Positions 6,332 to 7,865 of a stretch of 7,865 nucleotides of DNA are shown piece after piece; the stretch's first letter is position 1, and every line of letters starts with the position of its first letter. Location: contig CAYJOR010000093.1 of assembly GCA_964371865.1 (NCBI GenBank), positions 1 to 7,865 on the forward strand, read 5' to 3'. The position numbers were made by a program, and so were the translations under genes. The notes beneath the pieces are model-generated. The model ran no database searches and had not been told where the DNA came from. It saw only the letters and a list, made by a program, of their open reading frames with translations. Source of the DNA: CAYJAZ01 sp964371865 (GTDB taxonomy: Bacteria; Desulfobacterota; Desulfovibrionia; Desulfovibrionales; Desulfovibrionaceae).

Positions 6332-6347
6332 AAAAAGAAAAATAGTC

Positions 6348-6602
6348 TTATAATTCTCTCATTAGTCTGCCGATGAATTGCATTTGACGTCTTTTAGCTT
6401 CATGGGATGTCATTTTTTTGTAGTTTTCGATAGCGTCGATGATATCTTCATGAATTTCTTCTTCAATGAGTCTTTGGCGCGAGAGTTTTATAAGAGCTTC
6501 AGCTTTATCTTGTAGAGCGGTACTTTCACGTTTTTTTTGTGATCTGCTTTTATAAACTTCTTCTTCAACGCCGTTGACATCAATTTGATATTTTTTAGCC
6601 AT
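6348..6602 (-). CDS. Half-length DarP/YjgA (DUF615) protein
   Basis: The 84-residue product matches the N-terminal half of DarP/YjgA, a factor that associates with late 50S ribosomal precursors. YKSRSQKKRES (17-27), the helix ALQDKAEALIKLS, and especially HEAKRRQMQFIGRLMREL (67-84) align with the family's RRRQLQLIGKMLR segment. E. coli YjgA is 183 residues; this one stops where that protein continues with its second helical domain. The stop is followed at once by a T-tract and hairpin element, so no leftover C-terminal coding is visible. An AGAAG-type ribosome site precedes the ATG. Its start is 15 bases after the dppD stop, so both probably share a message. Whether a short form is normal in this lineage cannot be told from here. 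Confidence 0.75.
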   Translation of the reverse strand: MAKKYQIDVNGVEEEVYKSRSQKKRESTALQDKAEALIKLSRQRLIEEEIHEDIIDAIENYKKMTSHEAKRRQMQFIGRLMREL

Positions 6603-6617
6603 AATTTTTCTTCTTTC

Positions 6618-7562
6618 TTAGAATTTGATGTTACAGAGAACTTGTCGGTTTCCTATGGTTTGCAGGGGTGGGGGAGAATCGCATTTCTCATTAGCATAAG
6701 GACAACGATTTTTAAATCGACAGCCGACAATAATTTCATGTGGAGGTGGCACAGTACCTTTAATTGTAGGTAAGCGGTGCAACTTCTGGTTTTCCTCAGT
6801 TGGAAGGGAGGAGAGCAAACCTTCTGCATATGGGTGTAGAGGTTTGTTGAAAAACTCATCAACAGGGGAGAGTTCTACAATTTTACCGGCATACATAACA
6901 GCAACTTTATTTGCAATTTGTTTGGCTATGTGCATATCGTGAGTTATGAACAAAAGCCCCATATCATGAATCTGCATAAGTTCATTAATAAGGTTTACAA
7001 TTTGTTTTTGAGTTGCAATGTCTAGGGCGGTGGTTGGTTCATCTGCGATAAGGAGGGATGGTTTGCAAGCAAGCATCATAGCAATCATAACACGCTGTAG
7101 CATACCGCCTGAAAATTGATGTGCGTAATCCTTTAATCGTAGATGAGCATCCTTAATGCCTACGTTAGTAAGAAGTTGAACAACTTCTTCTAATGCCGCT
7201 TTTTTTGAAAGTTTTTTGTGTAAGACTAGTGGTTCGGCAACTTGGTCACCTAGAGGGAGTACAGGATTTAATGATGACATTGGATCTTGAAAAATCATAG
7301 CAAGTTTATTACCACGAATTTTCGCCATCTGCTTTAATGATAAAGACTGTAGTTCGTCACCTTCAAAGAGCATCGACTTTGCAGAAACTTTTGCGTGTTC
7401 CGGAAGTAAGCGCATAAGAGCAAGTGATGTCATACTCTTTCCACAACCGGATTCACCTACAATACAAAGGCATTCTTTTTTTTCTAGTGAAAAAGAAATG
7501 TCATTGACAACAGGATGACCGTTAAATGATACAGAAAGATTTTTTACTTCTAGAAGTGACAT
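6618..7562 (-). CDS. Peptide/nickel-type ABC transporter ATPase, DppD/OppD family
   Basis: This 314-residue protein is the cytoplasmic ATPase of a dipeptide/oligopeptide (or nickel) importer. It shows Walker A GESGCGKS (36-43), Q-loop Q92 in MIFQDPMSSLNP, signature FSGGMLQR (150-157), Walker B LLIADEP (170-176) followed by the D-loop, and switch histidine H208. The C-terminal oligopeptide domain carries four cysteines (C281, C287, C294, C310; CX5CX6CX15C), the pattern proposed to bind an iron-sulfur cluster in DppD-like subunits. Length is typical (about 320-330). The usual partner ATPase DppF does not follow it: the next gene is darP. Permease genes are not seen upstream within the window. 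Substrate cannot be assigned. The start is supported by the conserved MSLLEVKNLSVSF opening and GAGAG upstream. Confidence 0.93.
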   Translation of the reverse strand: MSLLEVKNLSVSFNGHPVVNDISFSLEKKECLCIVGESGCGKSMTSLALMRLLPEHAKVSAKSMLFEGDELQSLSLKQMAKIRGNKLAMIFQDPMSSLNPVLPLGDQVAEPLVLHKKLSKKAALEEVVQLLTNVGIKDAHLRLKDYAHQFSGGMLQRVMIAMMLACKPSLLIADEPTTALDIATQKQIVNLINELMQIHDMGLLFITHDMHIAKQIANKVAVMYAGKIVELSPVDEFFNKPLHPYAEGLLSSLPTEENQKLHRLPTIKGTVPPPHEIIVGCRFKNRCPYANEKCDSPPPLQTIGNRQVLCNIKF

Positions 7563-7633
7563 AGTTTCTCTCTTTGAATTGTTTATATTAGGATAAGATA
7601 TCTTCCTAAATTATTTGCTGTGAGAGAAAAATA

Positions 7634-7822
7634 TTATTCATCAGATTTAAAGTCAAGTTTTTTATAGTTTAAGACCTCTGCATAATTGCTGAACATTTTA
7701 TTGAGAAAAGCTAATAATCTTCTTTTTACTTTAGGGTGTATTTCTAACTTATTGATATTCCAATAAATGGTTTTTAAGGAAGGGGGAGAGCTCGAGAGGG
7801 GGAAACACCGTTTTTGACTCAA
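7634..7822 (-). pseudogene. Unrecognised ORF, possible gene remnant
   Basis: An open frame of up to 62 codons ends 71 bases before dppD. Its only full-length start is a TTG inside the strong hairpin at 7793-7843, and no ribosome binding site precedes it. The first ~20 residues are hairpin-derived and low in information. The later part (KLEIHPKVKRRLLAFLNKMFSNYAEVLNYKKLDFKSDE) looks more protein-like but I do not recognise it. The codons for NYAEVL fall in one arm of a 17-bp inverted repeat. It may be the tail of a disrupted gene or simply non-coding. Confidence 0.2.
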
Positions 7823-7865
7823 AAACGTGGTTTCCCCCTCTCGAAAATAATTATGCAGAGGTCTT
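7671..7865. repeat. 17-bp perfect inverted repeat at the right edge
   Basis: AAGACCTCTGCATAATT (7671-7687) reappears as an exact reverse complement at 7849-7865, the last bases of the window. The right arm may continue beyond it. The arms enclose 161 bases, including the long hairpin at 7793-7843, which lies five bases from the right arm but 105 from the left. Confidence 0.7.
7793..7843. repeat. 24-bp-stem hairpin, GGGGGAAAC family
   Basis: The arms 7793-7816 and 7820-7843 pair at 22 of 24 positions around the loop ACT. The core GGGGGAAAC...CGTTTTT / AAAAACGTGGTTTCCCCC is the same as at 1722-1757. A weak A/T stretch (AAAATAATTA) follows on the plus side. It could be a terminator for a gene beyond the right edge or a dispersed palindromic repeat. 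Confidence 0.7.

Larger units (their letters stand above)
5310..6347. other. Origin-like non-coding region (candidate oriC)
   Basis: No convincing gene is found in these ~1,040 bases between dnaN and darP. The region contains eight copies of a 9-base box (TTACGAACA or TTATGAACA), a very AT-rich stretch (6042-6082), several hairpins and a pair of inverted CTCCGACGG elements (5753-5766 and 6318-6331). Adjacency to dnaN, clustered 9-mers and an AT-rich unwinding candidate are the normal signs of a bacterial oriC. I saw no canonical TTATCCACA or TTATNCACA box here, and dnaA is not in the window. The origin call is an inference from this layout. Confidence 0.65.

Noticed and set aside
6944..6952. 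TTATGAACA within dppD
   Set aside because: It encodes the conserved FITHD switch region of the ATPase, so protein sequence explains it.

Overview
The window is AT-rich bacterial DNA. It carries six well-supported genes, all read on the minus strand, around a non-coding region of about 1.0 kb (5310-6347) that looks like a chromosomal replication origin. Three things suggest an AT-rich relative of the Desulfovibrio group: a pseudouridine synthase fused to a dephospho-CoA kinase, an AICAR transformylase without its cyclohydrolase half, and repeated intergenic strings built on CTCCGaCGG. The last recalls, from memory only, the CCTCCGGCGGCC strings common between Desulfovibrio genes. This placement is an inference.

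Layout from left to right: two 35-bp tandem repeats that may be the end of an IS21-like element lying outside the window (16-85); a terminator (90-141); the RluD-CoaE fusion (183-1688); a strong intergenic hairpin (1721-1758); a DHH phosphoesterase (1792-2715); the stand-alone AICAR transformylase purH (2742-4019); a hairpin/terminator element (4064-4112); dnaN, the beta clamp (4164-5309); the origin-like region; a half-length DarP/YjgA protein (6348-6602); a DppD/OppD-type ABC ATPase (6618-7562); and an unidentified ORF remnant, a long hairpin and one arm of a 17-bp inverted repeat at the right edge. Because dnaN, purH, the DHH gene and rluD-coaE all point left, they would be co-directional with a fork leaving the origin leftwards.

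The most notable region is 5310-6347. It holds six exact copies of TTACGAACA and two of TTATGAACA, usually preceded by G. The 9-mer has the same outer triplets as the DnaA box TTATCCACA (TTA...ACA) but a different centre. One copy sits inside the spacer of a good dnaN promoter. A 41-bp stretch that is about 93% A+T lies between two copies, and a long hairpin lies between two others. I saw no canonical DnaA box there and no dnaA gene in the window. The simplest reading is an oriC with a diverged DnaA box, or one served by a different initiator. Several hairpins in the region have their imperfect pairs as G-U only if the plus strand is transcribed, which hints at an unannotated plus-strand RNA.
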